Of a DNA stretch of 64,000 nt, positions 52,943-60,315 are shown in pieces. The position numbers and the translations under genes were made by a program. The notes beneath the pieces are model-generated. The model was not told where the DNA came from. It saw only the letters and a list, made by a program, of their open reading frames with translations, and did no database searches. Position 1 is the stretch's first letter. The number at the start of each line of letters is the position of its first letter. Source of the stretch: DATBFG01 sp036558645 (lineage in GTDB: Bacteria > Acidobacteriota > Terriglobia > Terriglobales > Acidobacteriaceae); NCBI GenBank assembly GCA_036558645.1, contig DATBFG010000035.1, forward strand, positions 1 through 64,000. Direction: 5' to 3'.

Positions 52943-53563
52943 TCACACTGCCGCGAAGTGTGGTGGCTCATCCTTCATCGTCTTCAGATAGAGTGCTTTA
53001 AATGCTTGCTTGGCACGGTGAAGCAGAACTCGCAGGTATTCCCTATCCACGCCAAACTCTCGGCAGACTTCATCCTTATCCCGCTCTTCAAGAAATACCT
53101 CGCGGAGCAGCCTGCGATCACGCTCGGGGAGCTTCTCCAGAATTTCTCGAACTTTTTCTTTTGTCTGTTTTGCAGAGAGTGCCATCAGCAGGTCAGTGCC
53201 TGGCGCCACGAGGTTTTCCTGCTCTTCTTCATCGAAGGAATTGTGCCGTGAGGTGCTTCGGTAATGCTCGAAGAGAACGCGATTGCACATGGAATTGACG
53301 AACGCGCCAAGCCGTTCGGGCTGACGGATTCGTTCTTCCCGCAAGGCCGCGAAGAAACGGGCGAAGGTTTCCTGCCGAACATCTTCAATCGCCTCGGCCG
53401 AATACAACCGAGACCGCAATTTGATCTGGATCAGTGCACTGAAGTAAGCGCCAAAATGCTCCTCCGTCGGCCGATCGCCGGCACGGAGACGTTCCAGGTA
53501 AGCATCGTCAAATGATTGAAATTGCAAGGACCTGCTCCGCAGGGGTGGGAGACAGTTTAGCAT
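52943..53563 (-). CDS. ECF-type RNA polymerase sigma factor
   Basis: A 206-residue sigma-70-like factor from ATG 53563. Region 2 is seen in SAEAIEDVRQETFARFFAAL and region 4 in LPERDRRLLREVFLEERDKDEVCREFGVDREYLRVLLHRA cut as helix-turn-helix (the DEVCREFGVDREYL part). A longer frame to 53860 exists but its extra 99 residues look non-coding. It should direct RNA polymerase to a small set of promoters, probably including this locus, under control of the anti-sigma factor encoded after it. No strong ribosome site precedes the ATG. Confidence 0.87.
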   Translation of the reverse strand: MLNCLPPLRSRSLQFQSFDDAYLERLRAGDRPTEEHFGAYFSALIQIKLRSRLYSAEAIEDVRQETFARFFAALREERIRQPERLGAFVNSMCNRVLFEHYRSTSRHNSFDEEEQENLVAPGTDLLMALSAKQTKEKVREILEKLPERDRRLLREVFLEERDKDEVCREFGVDREYLRVLLHRAKQAFKALYLKTMKDEPPHFAAV

Positions 53564-53926
53564 TGTGGGCGGTACAGAACCGGCATTTTTGTTGACTGGC
53601 TCTGCCTGCGATGAGCGCTTGCGAACAGTACAACGTCTGAGTAGTCCTGCGTTGGATGGCATCGAGCGCGAACTGAACATATCGGGGAATAAACTCCCTT
53701 CAGTTGCGAACCTTGAGATCGCGTGGTCGGAGAAAGAAAATAGCAAGATGCCGGAGCCGCTTCCCCCGTCGACTCCGGCATTTGTCGGATCTCCGCCAGT
53801 GTTTGCTGGTCTGGACCCTAAATCGTGGGGCGCGGTCGCCAAAAACGCGACGTTGTCCACTTGTTATCCAGATAGTGTTGAGGTTCGATAAACCGTTTCA
53901 AGGATTTCAGAAAAAATTTGCCTTAA
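53564..53926. other. Upstream region of the sigma gene with stem-loop
   Basis: A 363-base gap between the 82-residue protein gene and the sigma gene, both leftward. TGCCGGAG/CTCCGGCA (53749-53756 with 53773-53780) forms a stem; on the - strand it is followed by a T-rich ATTTTCTTT, so it may end the calpain-side transcript. The sigma promoter should lie between it and 53563. Confidence 0.5.
53749..53780 (-). terminator. Possible terminator after the 82-aa protein gene
   Basis: An 8-base-pair perfect stem (TGCCGGAG/CTCCGGCA) with a 16-base loop, then ATCTTGCTATTTTCTTT on the - strand. The long loop and delayed T-run make it a moderate candidate. Confidence 0.45.
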
Positions 53927-54175
53927 TTAGGACCCGGTATGGATGCGCCGCAGCCTAGGGACTTTCGCCAAGGACTCCTGGTCCCGAGGATCGACCTCCA
54001 GGCGTGAGCCCGAGTGCGTAAACCCGTACTTACGCCCCGTTCTCGCCCCAATAACCGTCAACGCGGTCGGGCCGACATACTCGAAAATAGCTATCCCCTG
54101 CCGAGCGCCAAAACCATTACTCTGGCTGTATGTCATTGTTTGGTGCAATCGCCGATTCCGTCCGCAACAAGCCAT
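53927..54175 (-). CDS. Small protein next to DUF1360 (82 aa)
   Basis: ATG 54175 is preceded by AAGGAGG at ideal spacing, so I use it. The product starts MACCGRNRRLHQ and holds one small beta-type module: IAIFEYVGPTALTVIGA, then TGRKYGFTHSGSRLEVDPRD and a basic end. Its start lies inside the end of the DUF1360 gene (59-base overlap), which means coupled translation. I know no named family; the CC pair and GR turn could be a structural or head-to-tail joining element, as in small virion-like proteins, but this is only a resemblance. Confidence 0.65.
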   Translation of the reverse strand: MACCGRNRRLHQTMTYSQSNGFGARQGIAIFEYVGPTALTVIGARTGRKYGFTHSGSRLEVDPRDQESLAKVPRLRRIHTGS

Positions 54176-54506
54176 GTGCTCCTCCTTCATTTGGCGGCTC
54201 CTCGTAGTAGGCCGCCCCAACGTCGTCAATTCGTGATCCCGTTAACCGCTCCAGCAGAATTGCCCCACCTGAGAGGCCAAGCCACAAAAGAACGAGGCGG
54301 CGACCTGATTCACCGAGCTCCCAGGCAATCGGGAAAGCTACCCAAAGGCTCAGGCAGTAGAAGCAATCGAGCAGCTTTCCCCAAAAACCGTCGCCGGCAA
54401 GCCGCCGGAGGCGGACCACCAAATCCCAGGGACCGTCTTCCGCCTGTAGGAGATGAGTGATCCGCCACACGGCAACAACGCCGACAACGAGCCAGTAGAA
54501 CTGCAT
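54117..54506 (-). CDS. DUF1360 membrane protein
   Basis: A 129-residue protein with two or three hydrophobic helices. The family pattern is clear: VAVWRITHLLQAEDGPWDLVVRLR and then LLDCFYCLSLWVAFP, where CFYC is the conserved DUF1360 cysteine pair. The role is unknown; family members occur in sporulation and phage-like or secreted-structure contexts. It starts 10 bases after the stop of the Trp/Cys-rich gene and overlaps the next small gene, so the three are one transcript. Confidence 0.8.
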   Translation of the reverse strand: MQFYWLVVGVVAVWRITHLLQAEDGPWDLVVRLRRLAGDGFWGKLLDCFYCLSLWVAFPIAWELGESGRRLVLLWLGLSGGAILLERLTGSRIDDVGAAYYEEPPNEGGAHGLLRTESAIAPNNDIQPE

Positions 54507-54516
54507 GCTGACTCGG

Positions 54517-56559
54517 CTATGAAACTTTCAGCGAAATCGTCTGAAAGTCGTAGTCGCCCCATCCTGGCCCGCTATAGCCATCCGTGACTCGTTTCCCTGC
54601 ACGAATCCGGAACTCGTAACAGCAACTCACTGGCGGGTAGTAGGTCAGCAGTTCGTTGCCGCCTCCAAACGAGCGTTGGAGGTGGTCTGGGGGTGCCGCA
54701 TATCCCGACGGGAACGTTGCCGCTGACTGGCTGTAGTTCCGCGCAGGAGGCACGAGATCAGTGTGTCCGTGCCCGTACTCGGCATCCAGTTCGTAGGCAT
54801 ACAAATGACCGTTCGCGTCGCTGACAGTGAAGTCGATCTTCACGTAGCCTCCCTGGCCGATGTCGTAGGCGGGACAATCGCCCGTCCCGGTCAACGGAGG
54901 AGTCACTCCGCCTGCCGTGAACGCCTGCACGCTGTTGATCACGGCAGTTGTTAACGGCTGGTTGTCAATCGTGAGTGTTACTGGGGCGTCCGGAGTCAGT
55001 GTTACCTGCGCAAAGGACGAGTCGTATCCAACCATGGTTAGGTCAGTTGCGCCGACTGGGTTTCCGCCAATGAGGGCAGCGGAGCTCGTATACACCTTCC
55101 GACCCTCGTACGCCCACAAATAGAACCCTCCCGCAGGAACCGCCGGAAATGCGGAAAGTCCAGTTCCGGTCGGCGCGGTTGCGCGAGATTCTTGCGTCGC
55201 GTAAAGATTCGGAATTCCTCCTCCAGTGAATGGACCCATTTTGATCCAGTCGTTGAAGACCAGACTCCCACCTCCATCGAAGATGTAGACGTAGTTGTAG
55301 AGATCGGCAGAGATCGGTATTCCTGATCCTGGCGACGGTGCGGTGCCGCCTCGCGAGGGATCTCCCGACCACTGTGCTGCCTCCACCTGGTAGTACGCAA
55401 CACCTGAGCCGGGCGCGAATCCGCCATAGATGTCGAGTGTTCCGGTAAATGCCAGGTCAGTGGTGCCACCGAAGCTGTCCGCATAGCCCACGTGAATGTC
55501 TGCCACGGGAATAATGCCGACCCGCGTCCAGGCAAAGCCGCTGAGAGGAGGCGGATCGTCCGTGCAGTGCGCCACCGTCTGGCTGTTGCCCACCAAAACG
55601 ACGGTGCTGTTATTCGGGAAACACCAGCGTGTTTCCGTAGCAGGATTCTCGTCGAGAATCGTGTTCGCTCCCTGTTTCACGGTGAAGGTAATGTTCGGAT
55701 CGTCACAGCACCACCACCACCAGGGAAAGATCGCGCGGAGGGCCGGATTCGCAAGCTTGCGCTTGATCAATTCCGTGCGCGAGGCGTCTGGCGCAAACTC
55801 GACGCGATGGGCTGAAGCAAAAGCCTGTCCTCGTACCAAGTCTTTTACATCGGGGCGTGGTAAGGAAAGCTGGCTGCGGATCCCTTCCACAGGACCGGGA
55901 CCGACTGGGCCAATCTGGATGGGAATTCGCTCGAGGTTCTCGATGATGTGGAGAATGTCCAGCTCCCACCACCACGGCCAGCAGTACCACCAGTCCGGCC
56001 AGCACGGCCAACAGAAGCGGCAGATGCCACACGTACACCAGTTGAAGCAGGCTGTGAAATACCCGTTCTCATCGGCATTCACTGTGACGCGAGGCGTTTC
56101 GCTGTATCCACCGTAAATGTTGGATACCGTGTTGACGGTCACCTGCGCACCGGGAACCGGACAGCCATTTGAGCCGACAACAGTCCCACTCACGCAGTAA
56201 AGCCGGCACCAACGCCACCAGATGCCCAAGACGGCTGTATTAATAGCCAACTTTTCGGTGGCTAAATGAATGTTGTCTGCCTTAACCAGTTCCTTGAGAT
56301 CGATCGCGAGACGCTGCAGCTTCGGAACCTGCGACAGATGCCGCGACATCCCATCGGGACCGACTACTGCCTCAAGTGGCGTATTGCTTTCGGCTTTAGC
56401 AAGCTCACGAGAGACTTGCAATCGGAAGCTTCCATCGGAACCGACCGGGGTTTGGGCGAGGATTTCGGAGCCTCGCACGACATAAACCGCGAGACGCGAC
56501 GCGTCCTCGGGTTTGAGCTTCGGGAGCTTGCCTTGCACTGCGACTTTCTGGGTCGCCAT
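54517..56559 (-). CDS. Trp/Cys-rich multidomain protein of unknown function
   Basis: A 680-residue protein without signal peptide, with a strong AGGAGGT ribosome site. Residues 1-105 are a beta-type module (VAVQGKLPKL). Residues 123-172 look like a carboxypeptidase-regulatory (transthyretin-like) domain (SGTVVGSNGCPVPGAQVTV). Residues 171-198 are extraordinary: 9 Trp and 7 Cys in 28 positions (pattern CWPCWPDWWYCWPWWW). WWWWCC recurs at 280-285 and IWWRWC at 113-118. The remainder (340-680) is Gly/Thr-rich beta structure (VGYADSFGGTTDLAF, EYGHGHTDLVPP). It could be a metal-binding or tightly packed surface/structural protein. Similar proteins seem to exist in acidobacteria, but I cannot name a family. 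Confidence 0.75.
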   Translation of the reverse strand: MATQKVAVQGKLPKLKPEDASRLAVYVVRGSEILAQTPVGSDGSFRLQVSRELAKAESNTPLEAVVGPDGMSRHLSQVPKLQRLAIDLKELVKADNIHLATEKLAINTAVLGIWWRWCRLYCVSGTVVGSNGCPVPGAQVTVNTVSNIYGGYSETPRVTVNADENGYFTACFNWCTCGICRFCWPCWPDWWYCWPWWWELDILHIIENLERIPIQIGPVGPGPVEGIRSQLSLPRPDVKDLVRGQAFASAHRVEFAPDASRTELIKRKLANPALRAIFPWWWWCCDDPNITFTVKQGANTILDENPATETRWCFPNNSTVVLVGNSQTVAHCTDDPPPLSGFAWTRVGIIPVADIHVGYADSFGGTTDLAFTGTLDIYGGFAPGSGVAYYQVEAAQWSGDPSRGGTAPSPGSGIPISADLYNYVYIFDGGGSLVFNDWIKMGPFTGGGIPNLYATQESRATAPTGTGLSAFPAVPAGGFYLWAYEGRKVYTSSAALIGGNPVGATDLTMVGYDSSFAQVTLTPDAPVTLTIDNQPLTTAVINSVQAFTAGGVTPPLTGTGDCPAYDIGQGGYVKIDFTVSDANGHLYAYELDAEYGHGHTDLVPPARNYSQSAATFPSGYAAPPDHLQRSFGGGNELLTYYPPVSCCYEFRIRAGKRVTDGYSGPGWGDYDFQTISLKVS

Positions 56560-56693
56560 GGTGTTACCTCCTATTGAAGTGCTGAATGTTGTTTGACTCG
56601 CGGGTGGCCATCAGTCCCAACGTTGAAAGAAGTGACAACGACCCAGGCTTGTTTCGAAGAAAATGAGGCCCACAATTTCAGGAGTAAGGAGAT

Positions 56694-56726
56694 GGCGCGG
56701 AGGTATCCAAACTTCACCGCCGCGCC
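56694..56726 (-). other. Inverted repeat between calpain-like and Trp/Cys-rich genes
   Basis: GGCGCGG and CCGCGCC pair around a 19-base loop, 14 bases after the calpain-like stop. There is no T-run; it might partly lower expression of the genes that follow. The whole gap (56560-56739) has no gene. Confidence 0.35.
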
Positions 56727-56739
56727 TCACCTCCGGCCG

Positions 56740-58131
56740 TTAAAACGCGGTTCCGAATCCGGCGAAATATTTTTTGAACGCGCTGATTTCCATCGCGAAC
56801 ACGCCGTCGGTATCCTTGAGCGCGATAGGGCGCCACCAGCTAACGTCGTACATGGAAATGGTCGCGTCGAGCACACTGGCGGTGGCTTCGAACGATCCCC
56901 ATGGATTGCGCAGGACGATCCAGCGCTGGCAGTCGCGATAGGCCCAGCCCAGAACTGTGTAGCAGTGCGAACCCACGATATGAGCCGAGTTGTAATCGAC
57001 ATGATCGGGAGAAGCGTCTCCCGAGCTATAGGTCCACGCTGTCATCGGATTGAAGGTGCGATATGAGAGGCAGTTGGAACGCAGGATGTTCCAGAGGCCA
57101 TCTGCGCTGTAGTCCGCAGTGTTGTAGTAGTGCCGCGAACCACCGTTCAACTGGGCCGTGGCATAGACACAATCTCCCCATGCCGTCTGCGTGATGTCGG
57201 GCATGTCAGTCATCGTTCCGGTCTTCAATTTGGCGAAAGCCTTTTCATAAACCGCAGGCCACGTTTCCCCAGCTTCGCTCGATCGGCAGTAAATGAAGTT
57301 ATTACTCATTGTTAAAGGAAGGGCCTCGCTCACCTGGATTTGCTGATCAATCGCGCCGCCTTGATCAGGCTTATAGAACGAGATCATGTCGTTGAACTGA
57401 TCCTGGTTCACTCCCGTCGCCCGTGTCAGGTGTGCGATGCGAAATGGAGTCGACCATGCAATCGCCGACAGGGCAGCGATGTAGTAGCAGTTGGCGACTG
57501 CGCCCTGAACGGGATCGAAGAATTCAGCGGTCTCGTGGAAGAATGTGCCTGCTGTGGCCCAATGCCCATTGGGCGGAGTCCATCCCAGGTCCACGGAGAT
57601 TTCAAAGTCGGGATCGAATGTGATGGCTTTCACGATCTCAGGCGAGAAGGCACGTCCCAACTGCATGGTTCGCAACGGTTCTGGAAGTTGCAGGGACAGT
57701 TGTATCCGCGATAGGCGAGAAAGATCGAAGCAAAAGATCGGCCAATCGAGCAGCTTCGCAAAGTCTGCATTCTGCAGTACTTCCTTCAGATTCGTGTACT
57801 GCGAGAAGTCGCCGCCGGACTGTGTGTCATTCCCTTCTTTCGGCGGAACGATGTCCAGCAGCGGTGACCGCTGCCGGACCAGTCGCAATCTATCGTCCAG
57901 ACGAAAACCGATGTAGAGTGGTCCACCGTACTTGGGGTCGAACAACTCTTCATACGGAGTCGCAAGCAATTGCTCCAGGACTCGAGGTGCGTCGGGAAGG
58001 TCATTCCATCGAATCTTCTGTCCCGCCACCAGTTCGGCAAGAGCAAAGGGATTGATTACCGCACAGTTTTGTCCCTGTTTCGGAGCGCTGTCTGCTGCTT
58101 TCTTTTGTTTCTTTCTCTTAATCGATGCCAT
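56740..58131 (-). CDS. Calpain-like (C2) cysteine peptidase
   Basis: A 463-residue protein with the calpain catalytic triad in order: Cys215 in VQGAVANCYYIAALSAIAW (calpains: QGxLGDCWFLAAL), His389 in IVGSHCYTVLGWAYRD and Asn409 in VLRNPWGSFEA, the latter identical to the calpain LRNPWG. The N-terminal 200 residues are not like calpain; they begin Lys-rich and may be a targeting or regulatory part. No calcium EF-hand or signal peptide is seen. GAGGAG lies 7 bases before the ATG. It is the first gene of the leftward run that leads to the Trp/Cys-rich protein and beyond. Likely a regulated processing protease. Confidence 0.85.
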   Translation of the reverse strand: MASIKRKKQKKAADSAPKQGQNCAVINPFALAELVAGQKIRWNDLPDAPRVLEQLLATPYEELFDPKYGGPLYIGFRLDDRLRLVRQRSPLLDIVPPKEGNDTQSGGDFSQYTNLKEVLQNADFAKLLDWPIFCFDLSRLSRIQLSLQLPEPLRTMQLGRAFSPEIVKAITFDPDFEISVDLGWTPPNGHWATAGTFFHETAEFFDPVQGAVANCYYIAALSAIAWSTPFRIAHLTRATGVNQDQFNDMISFYKPDQGGAIDQQIQVSEALPLTMSNNFIYCRSSEAGETWPAVYEKAFAKLKTGTMTDMPDITQTAWGDCVYATAQLNGGSRHYYNTADYSADGLWNILRSNCLSYRTFNPMTAWTYSSGDASPDHVDYNSAHIVGSHCYTVLGWAYRDCQRWIVLRNPWGSFEATASVLDATISMYDVSWWRPIALKDTDGVFAMEISAFKKYFAGFGTAF

Positions 58132-58238
58132 CTGATACTCCTCTTCGGCTCTTCCTCGCCAAGCCAGCTACACGTCCAGCCTCGCTGGCGCACTGCGTCA
58201 TCGGCGGAACCTTTCCTTGTCGATTGGGAATGGCGGAA

Positions 58239-58266
58239 AGTGCCGCTCTAATCCGATAGTGCCGCT
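58239..58266 (-). repeat. Paired AGCGGCACT direct repeat upstream of the calpain-like gene
   Basis: The + strand reads AGTGCCGCT at 58239-58247 and again at 58258-58266, 19 bases apart, so near two helical turns. It lies about 110 bases ahead of the calpain-like ATG in the 274-base divergent gap shared with galM, and could be a regulator site for either gene. Confidence 0.4.
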
Positions 58267-58405
58267 ATAAGAACAAACGTTTCATTCAGCGAACAGCAAC
58301 CGAGACCGGGCTGCCAGTACGCAATTTCTTTTGTAGTCGTACGATGCCTGAGGTAATCTGAACCGTGCCGGGAGCTGCTCCAGGAACTCCCGTTCGTTCA
58401 TCACC

Positions 58406-59575
58406 ATGACTCTTCATGCTATGAATCATTCACAACGATGTTGTGCGATGTTCGCCCTCGTCTTAGTCTGTTTCTTGGCCCTCATACCGACATCCGCTGA
58501 AACGAAGAAGGCAACGGTCAAGAAGGAAGCCTTTGGTACTGCCGAAGGCCAACCCGTCGATCTCTATACGTTGACTAATTCTCATGGCATGGAAGTACGT
58601 GCCATGACATACGGCGGGATCATCCTTTCGCTGCGCGTGCCTGATCGGAACGGAAAGTTCGATGACGTCGTTCTTGGATTCGACAAGCTCGAACCATATT
58701 TCGAGAATAAGGCGTACTTCGGAGCGATTATTGGGCGATATGGGAACCGCATCGGTGGGGCGAAGTTCAAGCTAAACGGTGTGGAATACAACCTGGCAAA
58801 AAACGCCGCGCCGAACACACTGCATGGCGGATGGAAGGGATTCAACAAGGCCAACTGGCAAGGAAAGTCATTTGAAAATTCAAAAGGCGTAGGAGTTGCC
58901 TTTTCGTATCTTAGTAAAGATGGAGAAGAGGGTTATCCCGGCAATCTCAATACTACCGTGACGTACACCCTAACCGACAAGAACGAGATCATTTTCGATT
59001 ACGAAGCAACAACCGACAAAGCAACAGTCTTGAATCTCACTGAACATAGCTATTTCAATCTAGCCGGCGAGGGCAACGGTGATATTTTGAAACATGAGGT
59101 CATGATCAATGCCGGCCGTTTCACTCCAGTCGACCAAAGTGTCATCCCGACAGGTGAACTCCGCCCTGTAAAAGGAACGCCTCTGGACTTTACCAAGTCG
59201 ACTGCTGTTGGTCTTCGCATCAACGACAAGTACGAGCAGTTGGTTATTGGGCACGGTTACGATCACAATTTCGTCATCGACCGGAAAAAGGACGATCTCG
59301 TTCTGGCGGCGCGGGTTGTTGAACCCTCAAGCGGAAGAGTGATGGAGGTATACACCACGCAGCCGGGCGTCCAGTTTTACACGAGCAACTACTTGGACGG
59401 ATCCATCGTCGGCAAGAATGGTCACGCCTATCCCAAGAACGGGGCGCTGTGTTTAGAGACGCAACACTTTCCCGACTCGCCGAATCATCCCGACTTCCCT
59501 ACAACCGTGCTTCAGCCCGGACAGACCTTCCGGTCGACGACGATCTACAAATTTTCGACACAAAAAGAGAAGTAA
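58406..59575 (+). CDS. galM: Secreted aldose 1-epimerase (galactose mutarotase)
   Basis: A 389-residue enzyme with a signal peptide (FALVLVCFLALIPTSAE). Family motifs are present: FEVR-type start with VRAMTYGGIILSL, GRYGNRIGGAKFKLNG, LHGGWKGF, LTEHSYFNLAGEG with the catalytic His, GYDHNFVID and CLETQHFPDSPNHPDFP with the catalytic Glu. It interconverts alpha and beta sugars, here in the periplasm or outside. It heads a rightward group of sugar genes. ATG 58406 is used; a second ATG five codons on is also possible. Confidence 0.92.
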   Translation: MTLHAMNHSQRCCAMFALVLVCFLALIPTSAETKKATVKKEAFGTAEGQPVDLYTLTNSHGMEVRAMTYGGIILSLRVPDRNGKFDDVVLGFDKLEPYFENKAYFGAIIGRYGNRIGGAKFKLNGVEYNLAKNAAPNTLHGGWKGFNKANWQGKSFENSKGVGVAFSYLSKDGEEGYPGNLNTTVTYTLTDKNEIIFDYEATTDKATVLNLTEHSYFNLAGEGNGDILKHEVMINAGRFTPVDQSVIPTGELRPVKGTPLDFTKSTAVGLRINDKYEQLVIGHGYDHNFVIDRKKDDLVLAARVVEPSSGRVMEVYTTQPGVQFYTSNYLDGSIVGKNGHAYPKNGALCLETQHFPDSPNHPDFPTTVLQPGQTFRSTTIYKFSTQKEK

Positions 59576-59697
59576 GTTGCTGCACTGCTCTTCAAACGAT
59601 CTCAGCGCACTCAGAAGCTTTGCTGCTGTATTTTTCTCGTGCGGGCCTTCAACCTCACTCACGAAATGGATTAGACTTTAAGGTTCGGAGGTATTCC

Positions 59698-60312
59698 TTG
59701 GCAGGACAAGGATTCCAGCGCCGCGAGATCCTGCGCATCATGAGCATGGCAGCGGTGGCATCTCACTTCCCCGGCTTCACCACGTGGTGTTTCGCCCAAG
59801 CGCACCCCGGTTCCGCTGGTCCACAAAACATCAAGCCCGCGAAATATACACCGCTGTTTTTTGCAGCCGAAGAGTATCCGATCGTAGAGCGGCTTGCTGA
59901 AATCATCATCCCAACGGATCAAACGCCAGGAGCTCGTGAAGCGGGAGTCGCCGAATTTGTCGATTTCATGGTCGCTCATGACAAGGATCGAAAGTTCCCA
60001 TTTCGTCTCGGCCTAGGCTGGCTCAATGCTCATTCCGATCACCTTTTCGGAAAGCATTTTCTCCAGCTCACTCCTGAGCAGCAGGTTTCCTTGCTTGAAC
60101 CCCTCGCCTATAAAGCGAAGTACCGGGATGGAGAAGAAGAGGGGCGCCAGTTTTTTGAGAAATTCAAGGAATTGACGGTAATGGGATTCTACTCGAGCGA
60201 AATCGGATACAAAGAGATCCAAAATCCTGCACTGAAGTTCTACGCCGAGTCTCCAGCATGTCCACACACAGAAGATCCGGAACACAAGCACCTTCCGGCG
60301 CCAAAGTGGTGA
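59698..60312 (+). CDS. Gluconate 2-dehydrogenase subunit 3-like protein (TTG start)
   Basis: A TTG at 59698, set 7 bases behind GGAGG, gives 204 residues. The N-terminus reads FQRREILRIMSMAAVASHFPG, a Tat-like RR signal. After it comes EEYPIVERLAEIIIPTDQTPGAREAGVAEFVD, the hallmark of the gluconate 2-dehydrogenase subunit 3 family, and the C-terminal CPHTEDPEHKHLP. This subunit helps export the partner flavoprotein through Tat. The GMC oxidoreductase gene follows after 3 bases, a clear operon. Confidence 0.87.
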   Translation: MAGQGFQRREILRIMSMAAVASHFPGFTTWCFAQAHPGSAGPQNIKPAKYTPLFFAAEEYPIVERLAEIIIPTDQTPGAREAGVAEFVDFMVAHDKDRKFPFRLGLGWLNAHSDHLFGKHFLQLTPEQQVSLLEPLAYKAKYRDGEEEGRQFFEKFKELTVMGFYSSEIGYKEIQNPALKFYAESPACPHTEDPEHKHLPAPKW

Positions 60313-60315
60313 ACC

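Noticed and set aside
55496..56116. A 206-codon open frame opposite the Trp/Cys-rich gene
   Set aside because: It has no ribosome site or family motif, and its length is a by-product of the unusual Trp/Cys codon use on the other strand.
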